A stretch of DNA of 7,091 bases. It comes from an uncultured bacterium (GTDB taxonomy: Bacteria; Gemmatimonadota; Gemmatimonadetes; Longimicrobiales; RSA9). Location of the stretch: positions 1 to 7,091 of the forward strand of contig CALKIP010000258.1 in NCBI GenBank assembly GCA_937995995.1. The letters run 5' to 3'. Under the pieces are notes generated by a model. It was not told the origin of the DNA, did not search any database, and worked only from the letters and a program-made list of their open reading frames with translations. Numbering within the stretch: position 1 is the first letter of the stretch; each line of letters opens with the position of its first letter. Shown piece by piece: positions 1 through 6,268 of this stretch. The translations under genes were made by a program, and so were the position numbers.

Positions 1-1120
1 TGGTGATGCGGCTCGAGATCCGCTCCGTGCCGCTGACCAGAGTGAGCGTCGGAGCCCCGCCCCTGGCCGCTTCGAGCGCCCGGTCGGGGAGCGTCAGGAC
101 GATGCGTTCGGCCGAGACGACCTCGAACTTCACCGGCGCGCCGTTGACGAGGACCTGCTGAACGTTTTGCGTTTGGCGGCCGTTGACGAAGATGATGAAG
201 TCCTTGCCGCCGATCTCGATCCGCGAGTTTCCGCGGCTGGCCGACCGGCTGATCGCAGAGGCGATGCGCGGCTTGGCCGCGGCGGAAATGGTGGCAGCGC
301 CGGCGACGCGCGAGCCGGTAGCGAGCTGCGGCTGGGCTCCGACGCCGGGCCGGGCGATGGTGCCGGAGGGCGGGCTCGCGACAGGCGTCTGGCCAGGCGT
401 GCGCGTCGGCTGGCCAGGTGAAACGCCGGGCGAGCCAGTCGCGCCGCCAGGGCTCGAGGCCACGGTGGCCGGCGGCGCAGTCCTGCAGCGGAACGAGTAG
501 ATGCCGACGAACGTGGCGAACCCGTTACCGCGCCCGCTGCCCTTGATCCGTTCGATCGCCATTCCGTCCGGACAGGCGACGGGGCCGTAGGCATCGCCGC
601 CGTTGCCGCCGGAGGCCGCGAGCCACTGCGTCGAGCCGTGGGCACCCGTGCCCTCGCGCCATGGGCGGCAGCCGAACTGAACGCGGTCGATCACCTCGGC
701 CGCGCGCCCCCTCACGGTGTGGAGCACCTTGCCGGCCGGGCACCGGATCGTGCGGAGCGTGCCACTGTTCCCGCCAATCGGCCCGCCCCTCGCCTGCACG
801 ACCTGCTGATGCTGCCCTTCGGGCCCGAGGCGAGCGCATTCGAGGTCGATCGCATCGATCACATCACCGGCCCAGACCTTCACACCGATGGCGTAGGAGC
901 CCGATGGACAGGAAATGGTCTTCTCGTCCAACGTCTTCCACGGGATTAGGCTGGTCTCAGTGAAGGGGATGGGAAGCGCGGGGGTATCACCGATCGTTGC
1001 CTTGCCGATGCGCCCCGACTCCCAGGTGGACGTCCCCTGTGCCAGGAGCGGCGAGGCGTCCAGGAACGCGACGCCGAGCGCAATCAGCAATCCGATCGTC
1101 GATGCGGCCGTAGTTCTCAT
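1..1120 (-). CDS. Secreted protein with three-fold cysteine-bracketed (beta-prism-like) repeats and an IPT/TIG-like domain, 3' end cut off
   Basis: The frame is open for 373 codons from an ATG at 1120 to the left edge, so the C-terminus is missing. The start has a GGAGGGG ribosome site at 1125-1131. Residues 1-28 form a signal peptide ending LLAQ. Residues 71-212 hold three repeats, each opening with CPxG (C71, C127, C183) exactly 56 residues apart and each closed by a second cysteine (C95, C151, C212). These are the protein's only six cysteines, suggesting one disulfide per repeat. Glycine-rich loops (GGPIGG, SGGNGG) lie between repeats. Three-fold repeats with GG loops recall beta-prism folds (jacalin, vitelline membrane outer layer protein I); that assignment is inference. 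Residues 214-262 are a Pro/Gly/Ser/Thr linker with SPGQ and TPGQ units. Residues about 299-373 resemble an IPT/TIG Ig-like domain (IEIGGKDF, VLVNGAPV, IVLTLP). It lies 59 bases after the barrel gene on the same strand, so the two are probably cotranscribed. A surface binding or adhesion role is plausible but unproven. Confidence 0.82.
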   Translation of the reverse strand, partial: MRTTAASTIGLLIALGVAFLDASPLLAQGTSTWESGRIGKATIGDTPALPIPFTETSLIPWKTLDEKTISCPSGSYAIGVKVWAGDVIDAIDLECARLGPEGQHQQVVQARGGPIGGNSGTLRTIRCPAGKVLHTVRGRAAEVIDRVQFGCRPWREGTGAHGSTQWLAASGGNGGDAYGPVACPDGMAIERIKGSGRGNGFATFVGIYSFRCRTAPPATVASSPGGATGSPGVSPGQPTRTPGQTPVASPPSGTIARPGVGAQPQLATGSRVAGAATISAAAKPRIASAISRSASRGNSRIEIGGKDFIIFVNGRQTQNVQQVLVNGAPVKFEVVSAERIVLTLPDRALEAARGGAPTLTLVSGTERISSRIT

Positions 1121-1179
1121 GGTTCCCCTCCGGGGTTCGTGTGTGTGCTGCGATCCGGCCACCCATCCGGGCAGCGCCA

Positions 1180-3336
1180 TCAGAAAAAGGTGAAGCTCAG
1201 TCCGGAGTCCCAACTCCACATCGCGAAGCTCTCGTCCAGATCGAACTCCCGGTCCTCGAAGCGTTCCAGGCTGCGCGAGTAGCGCAGGAAGAAGGTCCCG
1301 CCGTGCTCGCCGAGCCACGGGAGCGCGGAGGAGAGCTGGCCGCTGAACTGGAGCGCTTCGCGGCGGCGAGTGTCGGCCTCGTCGCGGTCGTCGGCGCGCG
1401 AGGCGTTGAGCGCGATCGAGGTGCGGGCGAAGGCCGCCCAGTTCGCGCCGACTCCGAATCTCCTGCGGAGGTCGACTTGCCCCTCCTCCTCACTCTCCGC
1501 GCGGTCGAAGTCGAGGCCGAGGTCGAGCATCAGGGTGGGGGTCGGCATGAGCTGTGTGGAGAAAGCGTGGACCCGGGTCTTGAAATCCGCATTCTCCCGG
1601 CCCGGCTGGCGGTTGTCCTGTCGTGAGAGGTCGAGGCGGTAGCCGAAGCCGAGCCGCTGCCACTGCCAGTTCAGGGCGGCCGACCGGGTGTCGCTGACCT
1701 GGTCGGGGATGTGCGACGGGTCGAACCCGCCATTCTCCGGGAGCGCCCGGCCGAACTGGTGGGTCCGGTCGAGGGTGAGCTGCACCATCGGCAGCCACTC
1801 GGCACCCTCGCCCACCTGGAAGATCTGGGCGAGCGGCGCGGTCACGCCCGCGCCGGTCCGGCGCGTCAGCGTCTTCAGGATCGAGGCGATCTCGTCCAGG
1901 TTGTCCTGGAGGCGAGTGTGGCTCGCGTTGAGGACGAGGCCGGCCACGTCGCCCGTGAGCTGGACGTGATGGCTGGCCTGGTCGGCGGCCGCGTACGCAG
2001 CCAGACTGCGGTAGAGCGGGTCGACGCGCTCGTGGCGGTACCCAATCGAGAGAGCGAAGGTGCGGCTCGCACCGAGGGGGATGTCGCGCAGCAGGTCGAC
2101 GTCCGCCTCGAGATAGCGGGCATCCGCCGTCGTCTCCTCGACGGGCACGAACTCGTAGCCCGGCTCGAGCATCGGCTGCACCTGCGCGTAGAGGAACAGC
2201 GAGTGGCTCCCATCCCACGCCTCGAGGGCGGGGTCGGCAGGGACACGGAGGGTGCTGCGCGAGAGGCCGCCGTCGAGACGAAGGCGGCCGGATGCGTCGC
2301 TCGCGACGGCGCGCACGGCCATCCCTCGGCTCTCTTCGGCGTCCACGATCGCGCCCTGATTGAAGTCCGTGAGGGGAAGCACGGACCCGTCGAGTGCGGA
2401 AAGCTCGAGGCGCAGCCCACCGGGCCTATCGAGGACTTCGAGCCCGAGCGACGCGCTGGCCATGCGGTGGTCCGGCCGCTCGAAGCCGAACAGATCGCTC
2501 CAGCCCACGACCTGACTGCCACTCGAGACGGTGAAAGCGGCATCGAGCCGCCCCGCCGCCAAGCTCAATTGCGCGCCGCGTCCACCGAACCCTTCGGCCA
2601 GGTGTCGATGCCTGCCGAACTGGACGTGGCCGACCGAGAGGTCGAAGGGCCCGCGTGCGGACCGGAGCGTGTAGTCCGAGAGGTCGACCCGCGGCGCGTC
2701 GTCGCCTTTCAGACCGTAGCGGAGCGCCTGCTCCTGCTCACTCGTCCCGATCACGGTGGCGGATACGCCGAACGTCGTACCGCTGCGCAGGAAATCGCCG
2801 TTGAAGGTGAGCTGGCCCGAGAAGGTCTGCTCGAGCGGCGCGCCGGGCCCGTCCGGCGCTGGCGCGAGCCCCCTTCCGAGGGGCCGGTCGAGGCTCAACG
2901 AGAGCGACGGATCCGCGCTCACACGCTCGAAGCCGCCCGCCGTCAGCACACGAAGCGGCAGACGGTCGAGCTCGATCCAGGCCTCCCCGTCCACGCTGAA
3001 GACGACGAGCTCGTGCTCGCCACTCGGCAGCGGCATCAACTCGCCGGCGTAGCGAAACGCGCCGCCGCCGGCGGGCCGGAAGAGCGCCGTCACGTCCGTC
3101 GCGTCGATGAAGAAGGCGAGGCGCGCGTCCTCGGGGTGGCTGGCCGGATCGATGTGCAGCTGGAACGAGGTGTTGCGTGCCACGTAGCCATCGGCCGGGA
3201 GGTCGCCCTCGCCCCCGGGGGTCTGTGCAGCTGCCGTCACGGGGAGCGACAACAGGCAGATGAGCCCGATCGCGAGCCGATGGATGCGAGCCCGTCCGCC
3301 GAGTGGGGAGTTCTCGAGGATGAGTGCCGTTGCCAA
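1180..3336 (-). CDS. Outer-membrane beta-barrel protein with N-terminal Ig-like domain (718 aa)
   Basis: This 718-residue protein has a secretion signal with an Arg-rich n-region (RARIHR, residues 15-20), a hydrophobic core at 21-33 and likely cleavage at AAAQ (35-38). Residues about 50-132 look like a small periplasmic Ig-like domain (IDATDVTALF, then a PLPSGEHELVVF hairpin). From about 170 to the end the protein alternates polar and hydrophobic residues in amphipathic strands separated by charged loops, and it ends in Phe (SFTFF), the usual C-terminal signal for outer-membrane barrel insertion. I see no TonB box or plug domain, so it is not an obvious TonB-dependent receptor. The start is TTG, chosen because GGAGG lies 5 bases upstream and no better in-frame start precedes the signal peptide. 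It is first in a probable operon with the repeat protein at 1-1120. I do not recognise a named family. Export, anchoring or a structural role are all possible. Confidence 0.85.
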   Translation of the reverse strand: MATALILENSPLGGRARIHRLAIGLICLLSLPVTAAAQTPGGEGDLPADGYVARNTSFQLHIDPASHPEDARLAFFIDATDVTALFRPAGGGAFRYAGELMPLPSGEHELVVFSVDGEAWIELDRLPLRVLTAGGFERVSADPSLSLSLDRPLGRGLAPAPDGPGAPLEQTFSGQLTFNGDFLRSGTTFGVSATVIGTSEQEQALRYGLKGDDAPRVDLSDYTLRSARGPFDLSVGHVQFGRHRHLAEGFGGRGAQLSLAAGRLDAAFTVSSGSQVVGWSDLFGFERPDHRMASASLGLEVLDRPGGLRLELSALDGSVLPLTDFNQGAIVDAEESRGMAVRAVASDASGRLRLDGGLSRSTLRVPADPALEAWDGSHSLFLYAQVQPMLEPGYEFVPVEETTADARYLEADVDLLRDIPLGASRTFALSIGYRHERVDPLYRSLAAYAAADQASHHVQLTGDVAGLVLNASHTRLQDNLDEIASILKTLTRRTGAGVTAPLAQIFQVGEGAEWLPMVQLTLDRTHQFGRALPENGGFDPSHIPDQVSDTRSAALNWQWQRLGFGYRLDLSRQDNRQPGRENADFKTRVHAFSTQLMPTPTLMLDLGLDFDRAESEEEGQVDLRRRFGVGANWAAFARTSIALNASRADDRDEADTRRREALQFSGQLSSALPWLGEHGGTFFLRYSRSLERFEDREFDLDESFAMWSWDSGLSFTFF

Positions 3337-3341
3337 GACCG

Positions 3342-3346
3342 CCTCC
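3342..3346 (-). promoter_or_regulatory. Ribosome binding site that supports a TTG start
   Basis: On the minus strand GGAGG is followed by five bases and then TTG at 3336. No ATG or GTG in frame lies closer to the signal peptide, so this site is the main reason for accepting the TTG start of the barrel gene. Confidence 0.6.
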
Positions 3347-3444
3347 GTACTGGTTCGGCCGTGTGCCGTGCTCCCGATCCGTCTACAGGGAGCGGCTCAT
3401 CCATGTCTATCGGGAAAAGTCGGGGGATCGTATCAGGTGGGGTT

Positions 3445-3486
3445 CAGGGGTCAGGCGCCAGGGGTCGGTTGTCAGGGGTCAGGAAA
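3445..3486. repeat. Three direct repeats of a 14-bp unit (CAGGGGTCRG core)
   Basis: CAGGGGTC occurs at 3445, 3459 and 3473, exactly 14 bases apart. The first and third copies continue AGG; the second continues GG. Fixed spacing and G-rich CAGGGGTC units resemble the short dispersed intergenic repeats seen in some GC-rich bacterial genomes. The 14-bp period is not a whole number of helical turns, so the copies would sit on different faces of the DNA, which argues slightly against a simple tandem operator. Confidence 0.75.
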
Positions 3487-3494
3487 ACCTGACA
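3470..3494. repeat. Inverted repeat TGTCAGG...CCTGACA with a nested GTCAGG-AAAA-CCTGAC dyad
   Basis: TGTCAGG (3470-3476) pairs with CCTGACA (3488-3494). The same right arm also pairs with GTCAGG at 3478-3483 across an AAAA spacer, giving a 16-base perfect dyad at 3478-3493. It overlaps the last copy of the 14-bp repeat. Its place between divergent genes fits an operator or the end of a repeat element. There is no T-tract, so a terminator is unlikely. Confidence 0.55.
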
Positions 3495-3507
3495 GCACCT
3501 GTTCATG

Positions 3508-3541
3508 CGCTCACCCACCGCCGGTGGCATTCGGGTGAGTG
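3508..3541. repeat. Inverted repeat CTCACCC...GGGTGAG
   Basis: CTCACCC at 3510-3516 pairs with GGGTGAG at 3533-3539 and can extend outward by a wobble pair and a C-G pair. A second, competing hairpin (CCACC, loop GCC, GGTGG) sits inside at 3515-3527. It lies about 90 bases upstream of the propeller gene start. It may be an operator or a leader structure; the sequence does not decide which. Confidence 0.4.
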
Positions 3542-3631
3542 TTGCGGTGGTCGAGGGGCAGGGCAACGTTAGGGTGCGAGAAGGCATCTCAAGCGGGGAC
3601 AGGTCGTGTCATCTACGAGTGGGGGCGTGAC

Positions 3632-4945
3632 ATGAAGAGAAGGGTCGTGGCAGTCGGCGCGGGGGTGCTCGCCTTCGCGCTGATGGGGTGTGGTGCGGGC
3701 GGGCCACATGGTTCCGCGGCGACGGAGCTCACCGTGGATACGGTGGCCGGTGTGGAGCGCTGGCTCCTTCCGGGCTCGGGAAGGCAGGCGCTGGAGGTCT
3801 CGGTCGATACGGTCACGGTGATCGGCGGCGCGCTGATCGAGGACGACGCCTACCAGTTCGATCGCGTCACGCTGAACGGGCTGGCGTCGGACGCAGCCGG
3901 ACGACTGTACCTGCTGGACCCCCTGGGCAGCCGCGTCCTGGTCTACGATTCGCTGGGCGCACACGTGGCCACGCACGGGCGGTCGGGGGGCGGGCCGGGT
4001 GAACTGGGCTCCCCCTCCTCCCTGGCCATCGGCCCTGGCGACTCGATCTGGGTGGCCGACTTCGGCAACCGCCGCTACACCGTCTACCCGCCCGACGGCG
4101 GCGAGCCCCGCAGCGTGGGCTACCCCGGGGACCAGGTCCCCGATGGGCCACTCAGCATCGATGAATCAGGCCTCCTCCAGATCCTGCGCCCCTTCCTGAT
4201 CGGGAGGAGCGACGGATCGGCGGGGGACTCGGAAACGAATCCACCACGCACCATCCTGCGCCTCGACGCCGAGGGCACGGTACTGGACACGCTCTGGGTC
4301 TCGCGGCCGCCGAAGGTGGACGAAGCGAACTCAAGCGGAAGCTCGCCGGGGGGGACTACACGGATCGCCATCCGGATGCCGCAGGCCTTCGAGCCGTCAC
4401 TCACGTGGCGTCGATTCTCCGACGGCGGGATCGTGATCTCCGACAGCGCGGCGTACACACTGCACCTGGTCGATGCCGACGGCACCGTGAGGCGACGCAT
4501 CGAGCGCGACCTGCCGCCCCGCGAGACCACCGAGGCGGACCGGGAGTTCGCTCGGGAACGCGTTCGTGAACGGATGGGCCGGGGCGGTGGGCTGCGAGTC
4601 GCGATCGGAGGCGCCGCCGCGGGCCGTGACATAGCCATGCCGTCGATGGACCAGCTCCTCGAGGCGCAGCTCGCCGCCATGACCTTCGCTCCCGTCGTCC
4701 CTCGCATCACGGGGATCCGCGTCGATCCCCTCGACCGCATCTGGGTCGGCGTCTCACTGGACGAGCCGGAAACGACCGGACGTGTCGACCTCTACGACCG
4801 CGAGGGGAACCTGCTCGGCGAGTGGTACGGTGGCGAGCTGCCCGACGTCTTCCTCGGGCCGTCGCTCGCCGCGCGCATCGTACGCGATGAGCTGGAGGTG
4901 CAGCAGGTCGTCGTCTACCGGATCGAGGTGAGCGACGCCAGGTGA
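3632..4945 (+). CDS. Six-bladed beta-propeller lipoprotein (437 aa)
   Basis: The start is the ATG at 3632, which gives a proper lipoprotein signal: MKRR, a hydrophobic stretch, then lipobox LMGC with C20 as the lipidated residue. An upstream in-frame GTG at 3539 would bury this signal and is rejected. The ribosome site is weak (a G-run at 3621-3625). Residues about 80-160 show propeller/NHL-type strands: LYLLDPLGSRVLVYDSLG, then GGGPGELGSP, then IWVADFGNRR. Later blades recur at 205-222, 259-290 and 357-395 (RIWVGV, VDLYDREGNLLGEW). A charged, Gly-rich insertion (about 296-350) splits the blades. Proteins of this type are abundant in Gemmatimonadota and relatives, usually with unknown ligands. 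It stands alone on the plus strand, divergent from the barrel operon, and ends four bases before a strong hairpin. The fold is a fairly sure call; the ligand or partner is unknown. Confidence 0.87.
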   Translation: MKRRVVAVGAGVLAFALMGCGAGGPHGSAATELTVDTVAGVERWLLPGSGRQALEVSVDTVTVIGGALIEDDAYQFDRVTLNGLASDAAGRLYLLDPLGSRVLVYDSLGAHVATHGRSGGGPGELGSPSSLAIGPGDSIWVADFGNRRYTVYPPDGGEPRSVGYPGDQVPDGPLSIDESGLLQILRPFLIGRSDGSAGDSETNPPRTILRLDAEGTVLDTLWVSRPPKVDEANSSGSSPGGTTRIAIRMPQAFEPSLTWRRFSDGGIVISDSAAYTLHLVDADGTVRRRIERDLPPRETTEADREFARERVRERMGRGGGLRVAIGGAAAGRDIAMPSMDQLLEAQLAAMTFAPVVPRITGIRVDPLDRIWVGVSLDEPETTGRVDLYDREGNLLGEWYGGELPDVFLGPSLAARIVRDELEVQQVVVYRIEVSDAR

Positions 4946-4948
4946 GCC

Positions 4949-4980
4949 GAGGGGCGCATCGGTACGCCGATGCGCCCCTC
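4949..4980 (+). terminator. Hairpin terminator after the propeller gene (14-bp perfect stem, TACG loop)
   Basis: The arms 4949-4962 and 4967-4980 are perfectly complementary over 14 bp (GAGGGGCGCATCGG and its complement), with loop TACG. It begins four bases after the TGA stop. No T-run follows, which is common for terminators in GC-rich genomes but leaves open a role in protecting the mRNA 3' end. Being symmetric, it could also stop transcripts arriving from the opposing operon. Confidence 0.75.
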
Positions 4981-5047
4981 GCGATTCCAGCGCCCGCCGC
5001 CGGTCCCCCATCGTGCCCTGCCCCTCCACGCCCTGTGCCTGCGCGTT

Positions 5048-5088
5048 CGGGCGTGGCCCGGGCCAGCGTGTAGCCCCGGCCACGCCCG
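5048..5088 (-). terminator. Hairpin after the cupredoxin operon
   Basis: CGGGCGTGGCC (5048-5058) pairs with GGCCACGCCCG (5078-5088) over 11 bp. The stem continues after a C-C mismatch with four more pairs (5060-5063 with 5073-5076), leaving a 9-base loop. It starts 14 bases beyond the minus-strand stop at 5103, as expected for a terminator of that operon. There is no T-tract on the exit side. Confidence 0.65.
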
Positions 5089-5102
5089 TCGTGACCACGC
5101 GG

Positions 5103-6221
5103 TCAGCGGCGCCGACCGCTGCCTTCGTCGCCCTCCTCGACCGAATCGTCCCGCACCACGACGACGCCCACCATGAAGGGGTGCGGCGCGCAGTGGAAGG
5201 CATAGTTCCCGGTGCGAGAGAAGGTATAGCCCCAGCTCTCCTCCGGGTCGAGCGACGGTGAGCCCCAGGAGCCGTCGTCGGCGGTGATGGTGTGGGCCAC
5301 CGGCGCCCGGTTCGTCCAGACGACGGTCGTGCCGGGTGAGACCTCGATGCGCGCCGGCGCGTACTCGAGCCCCTCTATCGCGACGTGCACCGTATCTCCT
5401 GCGAGGGGGCCGGGCGGTGGCGGCGCCGCCTTGACCACGTCCGCCTGCCCGCCGCCGAAGTAGCGCCCCAGCGTGATCGGCACCGTGAACTCGAAGCCCC
5501 AGCGGGTTTCGTCGCCCCCGCGCGATGCGCCCTGCAGCGAGAGCGAGCCCACGTTGGTGGCGTGCAGTGAAAGGGAATGCGGCGAGTACGGGATGCCGAG
5601 CAGGAGCCCGGCGCTCCACGCCAGCCGCTCGTCCTCCGCCCGGTCCGTCAACGAGGCGACGTCGCCACCGACCGCGACCCAGCGGCCGAGCCGCACCAGT
5701 GCGCCCGCTCCGACCGCGAACCGCGCACCATCCTCGCCGTACGCTCGCGAGAGGGCGCGCGCCACGCCGAAAATCGACGCCCGCCCCGCCCTGCCGCCCA
5801 CCGCGAGCTCGCCGTCCACGCTCTCGACCGCCGTGTTGTACCCCGCCTGGAGCGTGAGCTTGAGAGGCGACGTCGCCTCCGCTCCCAACGGTTGCCAACG
5901 ACCGAAGAGCTCCCACTCGTTGGGCCGGACCTCGGGCGAGACGTCGGAACTGCTCGCGTAGACGAGGCCCGCCAGCGTGCGAGCCGGCAGGCCCGCCGCG
6001 AGCAGGAACGAAGGCACGTTGACCACCTTGTTCACGTCGCCGAGGAGCGAGAAGCGGTGGATGAAGTGGAAGTGCACCACGCCCGGCTCGCCGACCCAGG
6101 CACCGCTCAACCCCGGGGGACGCTCGAGCGCCGATTGCGCGGCGGCGGGCGCACTCACGGCAAACCCTGCCCACAGCGCCAGCGCGAGGGTGCCCACCCG
6201 ACCAGCCAGCCGATCAGCCAT
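5103..6221 (-). CDS. DUF5777-like outer-membrane barrel fused to an amicyanin-type cupredoxin (372 aa)
   Basis: The signal peptide has n-region MADRLAGR, a hydrophobic core at 9-24 and likely cleavage at AAAQ (26-29). Residues about 45-256 are amphipathic strands resembling the DUF5777 barrel family (HFHFIHRF at 50-57, then LAGLVYASS and NEWELFGRW). A Pro-rich linker follows (KAAPPPPGP, 264-272). Residues about 276-356 are a cupredoxin with all four type 1 copper ligands visible: H310, C344, H347 and M350. The ligand loop CAPHPFM has the C-x2-H-x2-M spacing of amicyanin. The start at 6221 gives a clean signal peptide and has GGGGAGG ten bases upstream. An alternative ATG at 6272 overlaps the upstream stop as ATGA but adds 17 Arg-rich residues. 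It is second in an operon, 47 bases after the cupredoxin lipoprotein. A barrel-tethered electron carrier or copper-binding protein is inferred. The copper site is a firm call; the DUF5777 assignment is moderate. Confidence 0.85.
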   Translation of the reverse strand: MADRLAGRVGTLALALWAGFAVSAPAAAQSALERPPGLSGAWVGEPGVVHFHFIHRFSLLGDVNKVVNVPSFLLAAGLPARTLAGLVYASSSDVSPEVRPNEWELFGRWQPLGAEATSPLKLTLQAGYNTAVESVDGELAVGGRAGRASIFGVARALSRAYGEDGARFAVGAGALVRLGRWVAVGGDVASLTDRAEDERLAWSAGLLLGIPYSPHSLSLHATNVGSLSLQGASRGGDETRWGFEFTVPITLGRYFGGGQADVVKAAPPPPGPLAGDTVHVAIEGLEYAPARIEVSPGTTVVWTNRAPVAHTITADDGSWGSPSLDPEESWGYTFSRTGNYAFHCAPHPFMVGVVVVRDDSVEEGDEGSGRRR

Positions 6222-6268
6222 CCGCCGCGAGCCTCCCCGGGGTCGGCCCCGGTCCCGCGTCCCGCCCC

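Larger units (their letters stand above)
3337..3631. other. Divergent intergenic region
   Basis: These 295 bases separate the minus-strand barrel gene from the plus-strand propeller lipoprotein gene and must carry both promoters. The stretch contains a 14-bp triple direct repeat and two inverted repeats, listed separately. A weak minus-strand sigma70-like pair can be drawn: CTGACC, 16 bases, then TACGAT, centred around 3430-3455, giving a leader of roughly 90 bases. It overlaps the repeats and is not convincing. I see no clear promoter for the plus-strand gene. Short frames here translate into low-complexity Gly/Gln/Arg peptides and are not genes. Confidence 0.6.

Noticed and set aside
130..839. 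Minus-strand frames at 130-645 and 525-839
   Set aside because: They are out-of-frame shadows of the partial secreted-protein gene at 1-1120, whose own frame has the signal peptide, regular cysteine repeats and a ribosome site.
1711..3492. A 593-codon plus-strand open frame opposite the barrel gene
   Set aside because: It lies antisense to a gene with a clear signal peptide, barrel strands and C-terminal Phe. Its translation is Arg/Glu/Ala-rich without signal, domains or a ribosome site. Long antisense frames are expected opposite GC-biased codons, and it runs on into the repeat-bearing intergenic DNA.
3539..3631. Upstream GTG start for the propeller lipoprotein
   Set aside because: It adds 31 residues ahead of a complete lipoprotein signal (MKRR to LMGC), which would disrupt export.
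4915..6174. A 419-codon minus-strand frame overlapping the barrel-cupredoxin fusion
   Set aside because: It is an alternative frame of the same strand, extremely Arg/Gly-rich, and crosses both hairpins and the end of the propeller gene. The other frame holds an intact signal peptide and copper ligands.
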